This document shows positions 17,825-25,664 of a stretch of 64,000 bases of DNA, piece after piece; positions within the stretch are counted from its first letter, which is position 1; each line of letters begins with the position of its first letter. The position numbers were made by a program, and so were the translations under genes. The stretch is from JAMLIN01 sp964509685 (GTDB taxonomy: Bacteria > Pseudomonadota > Gammaproteobacteria > Burkholderiales > Burkholderiaceae_E). Under the pieces are notes generated by a model. It was not told the DNA's origin and ran no database searches. It worked only from the letters and a program-made list of their open reading frames with translations. The stretch covers positions 1 through 64,000 of the forward strand of contig CAZDYQ010000001.1 of assembly GCA_964509685.1 (NCBI GenBank), written 5' to 3'.

Positions 17825-18316
17825 CTAGAACAGCAGCGCGAACACGAACAGCCCGATCATGACGAAGCTGAGCGCCAGCTTCACCGCGATCCCGACGATC
17901 ATGCCGATCCAGGTGGCGACGCCCACCGAGCCCGCGCGCGGCATGTCGCGCACCGCGATGTACTCGCCCACCGCCGCGCCCACCAGCGGCAGGAAGAGCA
18001 CGCCGACCAGCCCGGTGAAAATGCCCGCCACCGTGCCGAGCAGGGCGCCGATGATCGCCTCGCGGCTCGCGCCGACCCGGCGGGCGCCGAGCACCCCGGA
18101 CAGGTAGTCCACGAGCCAGGACAGCCCCATCAGGACGGCTGCCACGATGACGACGGCGCCGCTGACGCGGGCGAAGTCGTCGATCCAGGCGCCCAGCGCG
18201 ATGCCCGCGAACACGAACACCGCGCCCGGCAGCACCGGGATGACGTTGCCGAGCACGCCGACCACGATCAGGACGACGACCAGGACCCACAGCAGGACGA
18301 CCAGGGCGGTTTCCAT
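17825..18316 (-). CDS. DUF456 family membrane protein
   Basis: A 163-residue protein with about five hydrophobic helices. Glycine-rich membrane motifs VLGNVIPVLPG and FTGLVGVLFLPLVGAAVGEY are the family signature. No enzymatic residues are evident and the function is unknown. Its ATG follows the iron alcohol dehydrogenase stop codon by six bases, so the two are probably one transcript. Confidence 0.8.
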   Translation of the reverse strand: METALVVLLWVLVVVLIVVGVLGNVIPVLPGAVFVFAGIALGAWIDDFARVSGAVVIVAAVLMGLSWLVDYLSGVLGARRVGASREAIIGALLGTVAGIFTGLVGVLFLPLVGAAVGEYIAVRDMPRAGSVGVATWIGMIVGIAVKLALSFVMIGLFVFALLF

Positions 18317-18322
18317 CGGCGG

Positions 18323-19492
18323 CTACCAGGCGAGCTTCAGGATCTCGAGGACGTCCACGGGGCCGGAGACCGGGCGCGGATTGGTCCGGATCGGGCCGGT
18401 GCCGTCGTAGCGCTCCGCGATGGCCGGGAGCTCCGAGCGCTCGATGCCGATCTCGCGCAGGCGGCTCGGCAGGCCGAGCCCGGCGAGGAAGCGCCGCAGC
18501 GCCGGGCCGGCCGGCTCGCCCTCGGCGCCGAGCAGGCGGGCCACCGTCCGCTGGCGCTCCTCGTTGACCGGCACGTTCCACTCGAGCACCGCCGGCAGCA
18601 TCACGCAGGACGTGATGCCGTGCGGCACGCCGTAGGCCCCGCCGAGGATGTAGCCGATGCCGTGGCTCGCGCCCATCGGCACGTCGGTCGCGCCGGGCAG
18701 CATCGAGAGCCACATCCCGAGCTGCGCGTCATGGCGCGCCTCGAGGTCCGCCGGATCCGCATGCATGCGGGGCAGCGCATCGAGGAGCATCACCATCGCC
18801 TGGTGCGCCATCGCATCGCTGTACGGCACGGTTCGCGCGGCGCACCAGCGCTCCACCGCATGGTCGATCGAGCGCACCCCGGTGGAGAGCAGGAGGTCCA
18901 TGGGCGTGTCGAGGGTCGCGGCCGGGTCGAGGATGACCGCCTCGGGCGCGACCAGCGGATGCACGAAGCCGAGCTTGCGGCCGGTGGAGGTGTCGGTCAC
19001 ACCGGCTCGGTGGCTGAATTCGGCCGCCGACAGGGTGGTCGAGACCGCGATCATGCGCAGCGACTGCGGGTCGCGCTGCCAGTCGTCCGGATAGCGCCCG
19101 CCGGCATGCCTGCCGCCGGCGATCGCGGCGAGCGCATCGACATCGTCGATGCCGTACCAGAGCGCCTGGAGCATCACCTTGGTGGAATCGATCACCGAGC
19201 CGCCGCCGATCGCAAGGATCCGGTCGGCCCCGGCCTCGCGAACCCGCCGCGCGCCCTCGATCACCGATTCCCGCGGGCTGTGGGCCGGCAGGGCATCGAA
19301 CTTGCCCACGAATCGGTCGCCGAGCGCCTCCACCGCGCCCGCGACGATCCGCCCCTCGCCCAGCGAACGCGTGGTGGTCACGAAGACGCGCCGGGCGCCG
19401 CAGGTCTCGATCTCGCGCCGGATCGCGTCGGCCAGGGGCATCGCCTGGTAGATGCGAGGCTGCGCCAGGTTGCGATGGATGCTTGCTTGCAT
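18323..19492 (-). CDS. Iron-containing alcohol dehydrogenase family protein
   Basis: A 389-residue cytosolic oxidoreductase. The NAD-binding motif is ILAIGGGSVIDSTK (about residues 90-103). Metal-ligand regions include a conserved aspartate/histidine stretch (DAVEHW-like, here RSIDHAVERW) and the GASHGIGYILGGAYGVPHG segment with two histidines. Family members reduce aldehydes or maleylacetate; the substrate is not readable from sequence. The start at 19492 gives MQASIHRN; it is divergent from the threonine dehydratase-like gene with a 124-base gap. Confidence 0.85.
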   Translation of the reverse strand: MQASIHRNLAQPRIYQAMPLADAIRREIETCGARRVFVTTTRSLGEGRIVAGAVEALGDRFVGKFDALPAHSPRESVIEGARRVREAGADRILAIGGGSVIDSTKVMLQALWYGIDDVDALAAIAGGRHAGGRYPDDWQRDPQSLRMIAVSTTLSAAEFSHRAGVTDTSTGRKLGFVHPLVAPEAVILDPAATLDTPMDLLLSTGVRSIDHAVERWCAARTVPYSDAMAHQAMVMLLDALPRMHADPADLEARHDAQLGMWLSMLPGATDVPMGASHGIGYILGGAYGVPHGITSCVMLPAVLEWNVPVNEERQRTVARLLGAEGEPAGPALRRFLAGLGLPSRLREIGIERSELPAIAERYDGTGPIRTNPRPVSGPVDVLEILKLAW

Positions 19493-19616
19493 GATGGCTC
19501 CGCACGCTCGGAAGGGACCGGGCCGGACATGGTACAACCGGCGAGCGCAGCCCGGCCCGCGGCTCCCGGCGATCCCGCCGCGCGGCACGGGCGGCCACCA
19601 GACTGGGAAGGACGAC

Positions 19617-20630
19617 ATGACGCAGTACAGGAACACGACATCCGCGCGCGAGGCGCTCGCCATCGAGTTCGACGACGTCGCCGCGGCCGCCGAGCGCCTC
19701 GACGGACATGCGGTTCGCACCCCGGTGCTGCGCAGCGCCGAACTCGACGAGCGCTGCCAGGCGCAGGTCTTCTTCAAGTGCGAGAACCTCCAGCTCGGCG
19801 GCGCATTCAAGTTCCGCGGCGCCTTCAACACGCTTTCGCAGCTCTCGGCCGAGGAACGTCGCCGCGGCGTGGTGGCCTTTTCCTCGGGCAACCACGCGAT
19901 CGCGGTCGCCATCGCCGCGAAGCGCCTCGGTATTCCGGCGACGATCGTGATGCCCACCGACGCGCCCGAGATCAAGGCGCGCATCACCGCCGCCCAGGGC
20001 GCCCGGATCGTCACCTATGACCGCTTCACCGAGGACCGGGCGGCGATCGCCGCGCGCCTCGCCGAGGAACAGGGCCTGTCCCTGGTCCCGCCCTTCGACC
20101 ATCCCTCGGTAATGGCCGGCCAGGGCACCGTCGCGCTCGAGCTGTTCGAGGAAACCGGCGAGCTCGACCTGCTGCTGGTCTGCGTGGGAGGAGGCGGGCT
20201 CATTTCCGGCTGCGCCACCGCGGCGGCGGGCCGATCCCCCGGTTGCCGGGTGGTCGGCGTGGAGCCGGCCGCGGGCGACGATGTCCGCCGGTCCCTGGCC
20301 CGCGGCGAGATTGTCTCGATCGAGGTGCCCCGGACCATCGCCGACGGTGCCCAGACCACGGCCCCGGGCCGGCTCACGTTTCCCGTCATCCGGGAGCGCG
20401 TCGCCGCCATCGAAACGGCGACCGATCCGGAGCTCGTGCGAACCATGCGCTTCTTCGCCGAATCGCTGAAGCTCGTGGTCGAACCCACCGGCTGCCTCGC
20501 GGCCGCGCCACTCGTCAACGGCGCCATGGACGTGCGCGGCATGCGCGTGGGGGTCGTGGTGAGCGGCGGCAACGTCTCGATGCCGGCGTTCATCGAGCAT
20601 CTCGCCACGGACCTGCTCGACGACGCGTGA
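19617..20630 (+). CDS. PLP-dependent threonine/serine or 3-hydroxyaspartate ammonia-lyase
   Basis: A 337-residue fold-type II PLP enzyme. K65 in GGAFKFRGAFN is the Schiff-base lysine, SSGNHAIAVA contacts substrate, and VCVGGGGLISG binds the cofactor phosphate. There is no C-terminal ACT domain, so it resembles catabolic threonine dehydratase or threo-3-hydroxyaspartate dehydratase, not feedback-controlled IlvA. It would release ammonia and a 2-oxo acid. AAGGA sits seven bases before the ATG at 19617. Confidence 0.85.
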   Translation: MTQYRNTTSAREALAIEFDDVAAAAERLDGHAVRTPVLRSAELDERCQAQVFFKCENLQLGGAFKFRGAFNTLSQLSAEERRRGVVAFSSGNHAIAVAIAAKRLGIPATIVMPTDAPEIKARITAAQGARIVTYDRFTEDRAAIAARLAEEQGLSLVPPFDHPSVMAGQGTVALELFEETGELDLLLVCVGGGGLISGCATAAAGRSPGCRVVGVEPAAGDDVRRSLARGEIVSIEVPRTIADGAQTTAPGRLTFPVIRERVAAIETATDPELVRTMRFFAESLKLVVEPTGCLAAAPLVNGAMDVRGMRVGVVVSGGNVSMPAFIEHLATDLLDDA

Positions 20631-20788
20631 GCGGCGAAACGGGCGACGACCCGCGTTCGGCGTCGGCGTTACCATCGGGGCTGGCTTGCGCGGCCGGACG
20701 GGCCGGCCGCCCGGCCGGGCGCTCCCCGCGCCCCGGGAACTTTGCGTGCCGGGGACACCCGCCCGCCGCATCGACAAGGAGACACGTC

Positions 20789-21460
20789 ATGGGTAGTCAC
20801 ATCGAGCTCACCGCATCCGACGGCCATCGCTTCGACGCCTACGTTGCCGAGCCGGGCGATGCCGCTCGCGGCGCGATCGTGATCGCGCCGGAGATCTTCG
20901 GCATCAATCCGCACATCCGGTCGGTGGCCGACGACTACGCATCCGAGGGCTTCCTCGCGATCGCGCCGGCCCTCTTCGATCGCGTGGAGCGCAAGTTCGA
21001 GAGCGGCTACGAGCCTGACGACATCAAGCGCGGGATCGAGCTGATGAACCGCATCGACATCGCCGACGCGATCCGCGACACCCAGGCGGCGGTCGAGTAT
21101 GCCTCCAGCGCCGGCCGGGTCGGGCTCGTCGGGTACTGCTGGGGCGGCACGATCGCGTGGGTCGGCGCGGCGCGCATCGACGGCCTGTCCGCGGCGGTCT
21201 CGTACTACGGCGGCGGCATCCCGAAATTCGCCGACGAGGCGCCGCGCTGCCCGCTGCTATGCCACTTCGGCGAGCTCGACACGTCGCCCTCGCCCGAGCA
21301 GGCACTCGACGCGGTCGGCCGCCATGCCGGCATCGAGGCGCATTTCTACGCGGGAGCGGGCCACGGCTTCAACTGCGACATGCGCGCCTCCTACAACGCG
21401 GAAGCCGCGAAGCTCGCCCGCGAGCGCAGCCTCGCGTTCTTCCGCAAGCACGTCGGCTAG
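20789..21460 (+). CDS. Dienelactone hydrolase family protein
   Basis: A 223-residue alpha/beta hydrolase with the complete catalytic triad C117 (GYCWGG), D164 (GELDTS) and H192 (GAGHGFNCD). The cysteine nucleophile is characteristic of dienelactone hydrolases, which open the lactone ring in chloroaromatic breakdown. Many homologs act on other esters and are not in aromatic clusters, and no aromatic-degradation genes are nearby. AAGGAG lies eight bases before the start. Confidence 0.88.
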   Translation: MGSHIELTASDGHRFDAYVAEPGDAARGAIVIAPEIFGINPHIRSVADDYASEGFLAIAPALFDRVERKFESGYEPDDIKRGIELMNRIDIADAIRDTQAAVEYASSAGRVGLVGYCWGGTIAWVGAARIDGLSAAVSYYGGGIPKFADEAPRCPLLCHFGELDTSPSPEQALDAVGRHAGIEAHFYAGAGHGFNCDMRASYNAEAAKLARERSLAFFRKHVG

Positions 21461-21464
21461 GCGA

Positions 21465-22268
21465 TCAGCTGCGCCGGCGCGCGAAGGGCATCGAGGAGGT
21501 GAGCCCGCCGTCGACCGGCAGGGCCTGCCCGTTCACGTACGAGGCCTCGTCGCTCGCCAGGAAGAGCGCGGCGTACGCGATCTCCTGGGGCAGGCCGTAG
21601 CGCTGCAGCGGATTGAGCTGGCCGAGCTTGTCGGCCGAGCCGCGGGCACGGGCGTAGTCGAAGATCGGCTTGGTCATGCCGGTCTCGATCAGCCCCGGGC
21701 AGATCGCGTTGATCCGCACGCCCGTGCCCCAGAAGGAGTTGGCCGCCGTCTGCACCAGGCTGATGACCCCGGCCTTGCTTGCGCTGTAGGGATGCCCGCC
21801 GGCGTTGGCCTTCAGGCCCGCCACCGAGGCGGTGCACACGATCGAGCCCTTCTTCTGCGCGACCATGTGCTGGCCGGCATGCTTGACCGCGAGGAAGCAG
21901 CCGATCAGGTTGACCCGCAGCACCCGTTCCCACTGCTCGACCGTCTGCTCCGGGAGCGGAACGTCGCCGCCACTGATGCCGGCGTTGGCGTACACCACCT
22001 CGAGGCCGCCGAAGCTGTCGATGGCCTTGCGCACGTAGGCCTGGACATCGGCCTCGTTGCCCACGTCGGCCGTCATCGCGATGGCCTCGCCGCCGGCCTC
22101 GCCGATCATCTTCACGGTCTCCTCGACACCGTCGGCATTGAGGTCCACCGCCAGCACCCGGGCGCCTTCGCTGGCGAATAGCAGGGCGGACGCGCGGCCG
22201 ATGCCGCTGCCGGCCCCGGTGACGATCGCGCGCTTGCCGGCGAGCCGGCCGTTCGAGGATGCATTCAT
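21465..22268 (-). CDS. Short-chain dehydrogenase/reductase (SDR)
   Basis: A 267-residue classical SDR. The cofactor motif TGAGSGIG is at residues 17-24, NAG at 95-97, and the catalytic residues are S148, Y161 and K165 (YSASK). An acidic residue after strand 2 (VDLNADG) suggests NAD(H). The C-terminal PVDGGLTS is typical. Substrate unknown. It converges with the dienelactone hydrolase gene, four bases apart, and is divergent from the WYL regulator. GGAGACTCCC precedes the start. Confidence 0.88.
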   Translation of the reverse strand: MNASSNGRLAGKRAIVTGAGSGIGRASALLFASEGARVLAVDLNADGVEETVKMIGEAGGEAIAMTADVGNEADVQAYVRKAIDSFGGLEVVYANAGISGGDVPLPEQTVEQWERVLRVNLIGCFLAVKHAGQHMVAQKKGSIVCTASVAGLKANAGGHPYSASKAGVISLVQTAANSFWGTGVRINAICPGLIETGMTKPIFDYARARGSADKLGQLNPLQRYGLPQEIAYAALFLASDEASYVNGQALPVDGGLTSSMPFARRRS

Positions 22269-22408
22269 GGGAGTCTCCAGGATGTTTCGACCATACCCGC
22301 GCCGGTCTCGACGCGGCCGGCCAGCAATGTAGCAGGGATCGCCGCCGGGCCGGGCGCCGCGGCGGCTCCGGGACCGCGCGCCGCTGCCGCTAGAATGGCC
22401 CGCGAGAA

Positions 22409-23398
22409 ATGAACCAGACCGAGCGCTACTACCGAATCGACCAGCTCGTGCGCGAGCGCGGCCCCATCTCCCGCGAGGACCTCATGGCCGCGCTGGAGGT
22501 CTCCCGGGCGACGCTCACCCGCGACCTCAACTACATGCGTGACCGGCTGCACGCGCCGATCGTGTTCGACCGCGAGGCGGGCGGCTATCGCTTCGAGCAG
22601 GCGGGCGTCGGTCCGCAGTACGAGCTGCCCGGCCTGTGGTTCAACGACCAGGAGATCCTCGCGCTGCTCACGATGCACCGCATGCTGGAGGATCTCGACA
22701 CCGGCGGCCTGCTCGGGCCGCGGGTGCAGCCGCTGATCGCGCGGCTACGCACGCTCCTCGACGGCGGCAGCGGCGACGCGGACGAGATCATGCGCAGGGT
22801 GCGGGTGCGCCCGGCGCAGAACCGGCCGGTGCCGCCGCGCCGCTTCGAGCCCATCGGCCATGCGCTGCTCAAGCGCCGCCGGCTCGAGATCGACTACTAC
22901 ACCCGCTCGCGCGACGCGCACTCGCTGCGCGAGATCTCCCCGCAGCGCCTCACCCATTACCGCAATGCCTGGTACCTCGACGCGTGGTGCCATGCGACCG
23001 AGTCGTTGCGGGTCTTCGCGCTCGACGCCATCGAGTCCGTGCGCCTGCTCGAGACGCCGGCGCGCGAGGTGCCCCTGGGGGAGATCGGCGAGGCGGGCGA
23101 GGAGGCCTACGGGATCTATCGCGGCGGCGAGTTGCGCGAGGCCGTGCTGCGCTTCTCGCCCGAGGCGGCGCGCTGGGTCAGCGCCGAGGTCTGGCATCCA
23201 CGCCAGCAGGGGCGCTCGCTGCCGGACGGCGGCTGGGAGCTTCGCCTGCCTTTCGGCACGTCCACCGAGCTCGAGATGGACATCCTGCGCCACGGGGCCG
23301 ACGTGGAGGTGGTGTCGCCCCCCGACCTGCGCGAGCGCGTGGCCGCCCGGCTCGCGGCCGCGCTTGCGCGCTATTCGCCGCCCGGGGCCGGTCCGTAG
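22409..23398 (+). CDS. HTH/WYL-domain transcriptional regulator
   Basis: A 329-residue regulator with an N-terminal DeoR-like winged helix (about 1-60, ISREDLMAALEVSRATLTRDL). A WYL ligand-sensing domain follows at about 140-215, containing the eponymous tripeptide in NAWYLDAW, and then a WCX C-terminal domain. WYL proteins often sense nucleic acid pieces and control DNA-damage or defence genes, but here the neighbours are metabolic. A TAGAAT hexamer (22391-22396) lies 12 bases before the start. The last 28 bases overlap the convergent acyl-CoA synthetase gene. Confidence 0.88.
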   Translation: MNQTERYYRIDQLVRERGPISREDLMAALEVSRATLTRDLNYMRDRLHAPIVFDREAGGYRFEQAGVGPQYELPGLWFNDQEILALLTMHRMLEDLDTGGLLGPRVQPLIARLRTLLDGGSGDADEIMRRVRVRPAQNRPVPPRRFEPIGHALLKRRRLEIDYYTRSRDAHSLREISPQRLTHYRNAWYLDAWCHATESLRVFALDAIESVRLLETPAREVPLGEIGEAGEEAYGIYRGGELREAVLRFSPEAARWVSAEVWHPRQQGRSLPDGGWELRLPFGTSTELEMDILRHGADVEVVSPPDLRERVAARLAAALARYSPPGAGP

Positions 23399-25533
23399 TC
23401 GCGCAGGCGCACTGCCGCGTCGAGCACCTGGACGCCGGCCCCCTTCGGCCCGACCCAGACGGGATTGAGCTCGATCTCCTCGATGCCATGGCCATGCGCG
23501 GCGACCAGCGCCGAGAGGGACTCGACGAATCGGCAGAGCCCATCCACGTCGTAGCCGGCCTGGCCTCGCGCGCCCGCCAGCAGCGGCGCCGCCCGCAGCC
23601 CGGCAAGCATCTCCTCGGCCATCCGCGCGTCGACGGGCAGCATGGCCCGGGCGACGTCCCGCATCAGTTCGACATGCACGCCGCCCAGGCCGATCGTGAG
23701 CAGGTAGCCGAAGACGGGGTCGCGGCGCACGCAGACCAGGCACTCGAGCCCGCCGGCCGGCGCCATGCGCTCGACCAGCACCCCCTCGATCCGCGCGTCC
23801 GGCCTCGCGTCGCGCGCCCCGGTCACGATCCTTTCCCATGCGGCGCGCGCCGCCTGCGGCGCGGCGATACCGAGCTCGACGCCGCCGATCTCCGTCTTGT
23901 GCGGGATGTCGGGGCTGGCGATCTTCAGCGCGACCGGCGCCCCGATCGCCGACACCGCCTCGGCCGCCTCGCCCGGGCTCGTGGCGAGCCTCGACGGGGG
24001 CACCGGCAGGCCCGCCTTGCGCAGCAGCGCCTTGCCCTCGGCCTCGGACAGCGCGCGGATCGCCCGCGCCTCGGGACCGACGCCCTGCACGAGCAGCAAG
24101 GGATCGGGCCGCGAGGCGCGCCGCGCGAGCCAGCGCCCGTAGGCCAGCCACCGGGCCAGCGCCCGGCCGGCGCTGCGCGCGCTGCGCATGGGCGTCATGC
24201 CGGCCTCGGCGAACACGCGATAGCCCTCGCCCGCCCGCTCGCTCATCCAGACCGGCACGAGGGGCTTCGGGATGCGCGCCTGCAGCTCCACGTAGCGGCG
24301 GGCGGTGGCGCCGGTGGCCGCGCCGTAGTCGATCGCATAGGGCAGCAGGACGAGGCTCACGGCCGGATCCTCCGCGAGCGCGAGCAGCGTGTCGTCGATC
24401 ACGCCCGGATCGGTCAGCGTGATCGTCGTGGTATCGACCGGGTTGCCCACCGCGGCATAGCTGGGCAGCCGGGCCCGCAGGCGCTCCCGGGTACCCGGCG
24501 CAAGCTCGGCGAGCTCGACACCCGAGGCGCCGAGCACGTCGGCGACCAGCGCGCAGGCCCCGCCGCTCGATCCGAAGACGGCGACCTTCTCGTCGCCCCG
24601 GGGTCGCGCGCGCGCGATCAGCGCCCCGAAGTCCACGAGCTCGTCCACGTCGTCCACCTCGGCGATGCCGAGGTGCGCGAAGACGGCCGAGTTGATGTCG
24701 GCGGGGCCGGTGATCGAGGCCGTGTGCGAGGCGGCCGCGCGCACGCCGTACTCGGAACGGCCGATCTTCAGCAGGCCGATCCCGCGACCGCTGCGGGTCG
24801 CCGCCAGCGCCGCGGCCGCGAAGCGCGGGCCGTCCTTGACGCCCTCGACGAGCGTCAGCACGCCGCGCACGTCCGGCTGGCGCGCGAAGTGATGGATGAA
24901 GTCGGCCACCTGCAGGTCGGCCTCGTTGCCCGAGGACGCCCAGGCCGTGAAGCCGCAGCCGCGCTCGCCGCCCTGCAGCAGGTTGCGTCCCAGCGCCCCG
25001 CCCTGCGTCGCCACCGCGATCGGCCCCGGGCGGAGGTCGTCCGGGAAGGCCGGCGAGAAGGTGAGGCCCAGGCGCTCCTTCACGTTGACGATCCCCGGGC
25101 AGTTCGGGCCGTACAGGCGCATGCCCGCGGCCCGCGCGATCTCGCGCATTTGCGCTTCGATCGCCCTGCCGTGCTCGCCTTCCTCGCCAAAGCCGGCGCT
25201 CAGCACGAGCGCGAAGCGCACGCGGCGCGCGGCGCAGTGACCGACGGCTTCAAGCACGGCGGGCCCCGGCACCACGATGATCGCCACCGTTGGCGCCGCA
25301 TCCGGCGGCAGGTCGACGACGCTGGGCCAGCAGGGACGCCCCGCGATTTCGCCGTGGGCGGGATTCACCAGGTAGAGCTCGCCGCGGAACTCGCCGTGCG
25401 AGACGAGGTTCTCGAGGGTGCGCCACCCGATGCTGCCGGGACGATCGGACGCCCCGACCAGGACGATCGCGCGCGGGCTGAAAAGCTCGTCGAGATCGTC
25501 GAAGACCGGTGGCATGCCGCCTGCGTCGTGCAT
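23371..25533 (-). CDS. ADP-forming acyl-CoA synthetase (acetate-CoA ligase type, fused alpha/beta)
   Basis: A 720-residue protein with the ACD domain order: CoA-binding Rossmann domain (about 10-140, AIVLVGASDRPGSIG), two succinyl-CoA-ligase-like flavodoxin domains (about 150-450), and an ATP-grasp domain (about 490-715). H270 in AASHTASITG matches the histidine that is phosphorylated in turnover. It should interconvert acyl-CoA plus ADP and phosphate with the acid, CoA and ATP. There is no GNAT acetyltransferase domain, unlike the protein acetylase Pat. Acyl specificity is unknown. Confidence 0.85.
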   Translation of the reverse strand: MHDAGGMPPVFDDLDELFSPRAIVLVGASDRPGSIGWRTLENLVSHGEFRGELYLVNPAHGEIAGRPCWPSVVDLPPDAAPTVAIIVVPGPAVLEAVGHCAARRVRFALVLSAGFGEEGEHGRAIEAQMREIARAAGMRLYGPNCPGIVNVKERLGLTFSPAFPDDLRPGPIAVATQGGALGRNLLQGGERGCGFTAWASSGNEADLQVADFIHHFARQPDVRGVLTLVEGVKDGPRFAAAALAATRSGRGIGLLKIGRSEYGVRAAASHTASITGPADINSAVFAHLGIAEVDDVDELVDFGALIARARPRGDEKVAVFGSSGGACALVADVLGASGVELAELAPGTRERLRARLPSYAAVGNPVDTTTITLTDPGVIDDTLLALAEDPAVSLVLLPYAIDYGAATGATARRYVELQARIPKPLVPVWMSERAGEGYRVFAEAGMTPMRSARSAGRALARWLAYGRWLARRASRPDPLLLVQGVGPEARAIRALSEAEGKALLRKAGLPVPPSRLATSPGEAAEAVSAIGAPVALKIASPDIPHKTEIGGVELGIAAPQAARAAWERIVTGARDARPDARIEGVLVERMAPAGGLECLVCVRRDPVFGYLLTIGLGGVHVELMRDVARAMLPVDARMAEEMLAGLRAAPLLAGARGQAGYDVDGLCRFVESLSALVAAHGHGIEEIELNPVWVGPKGAGVQVLDAAVRLRDYGPAPGGE

Positions 25534-25664
25534 CTGTCTCCTCGGGTGTCCATTCCGACCGGGCCCGGCCGGTCCGAGCCCGGCAGGTTACTCCGGTCCG
25601 CCCGGGCTCATTTGGCGAGCCCGTTCCGTTCGATGCTCGGCGCCTGTCGAGGAGCCGAACCGCC

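Noticed and set aside
20789..21460. Aromatic degradation gene cluster suggested by dienelactone hydrolase
   Set aside because: No ring-cleavage dioxygenase, cycloisomerase or maleylacetate reductase of clear identity in reach; the iron alcohol dehydrogenase alone is not enough.
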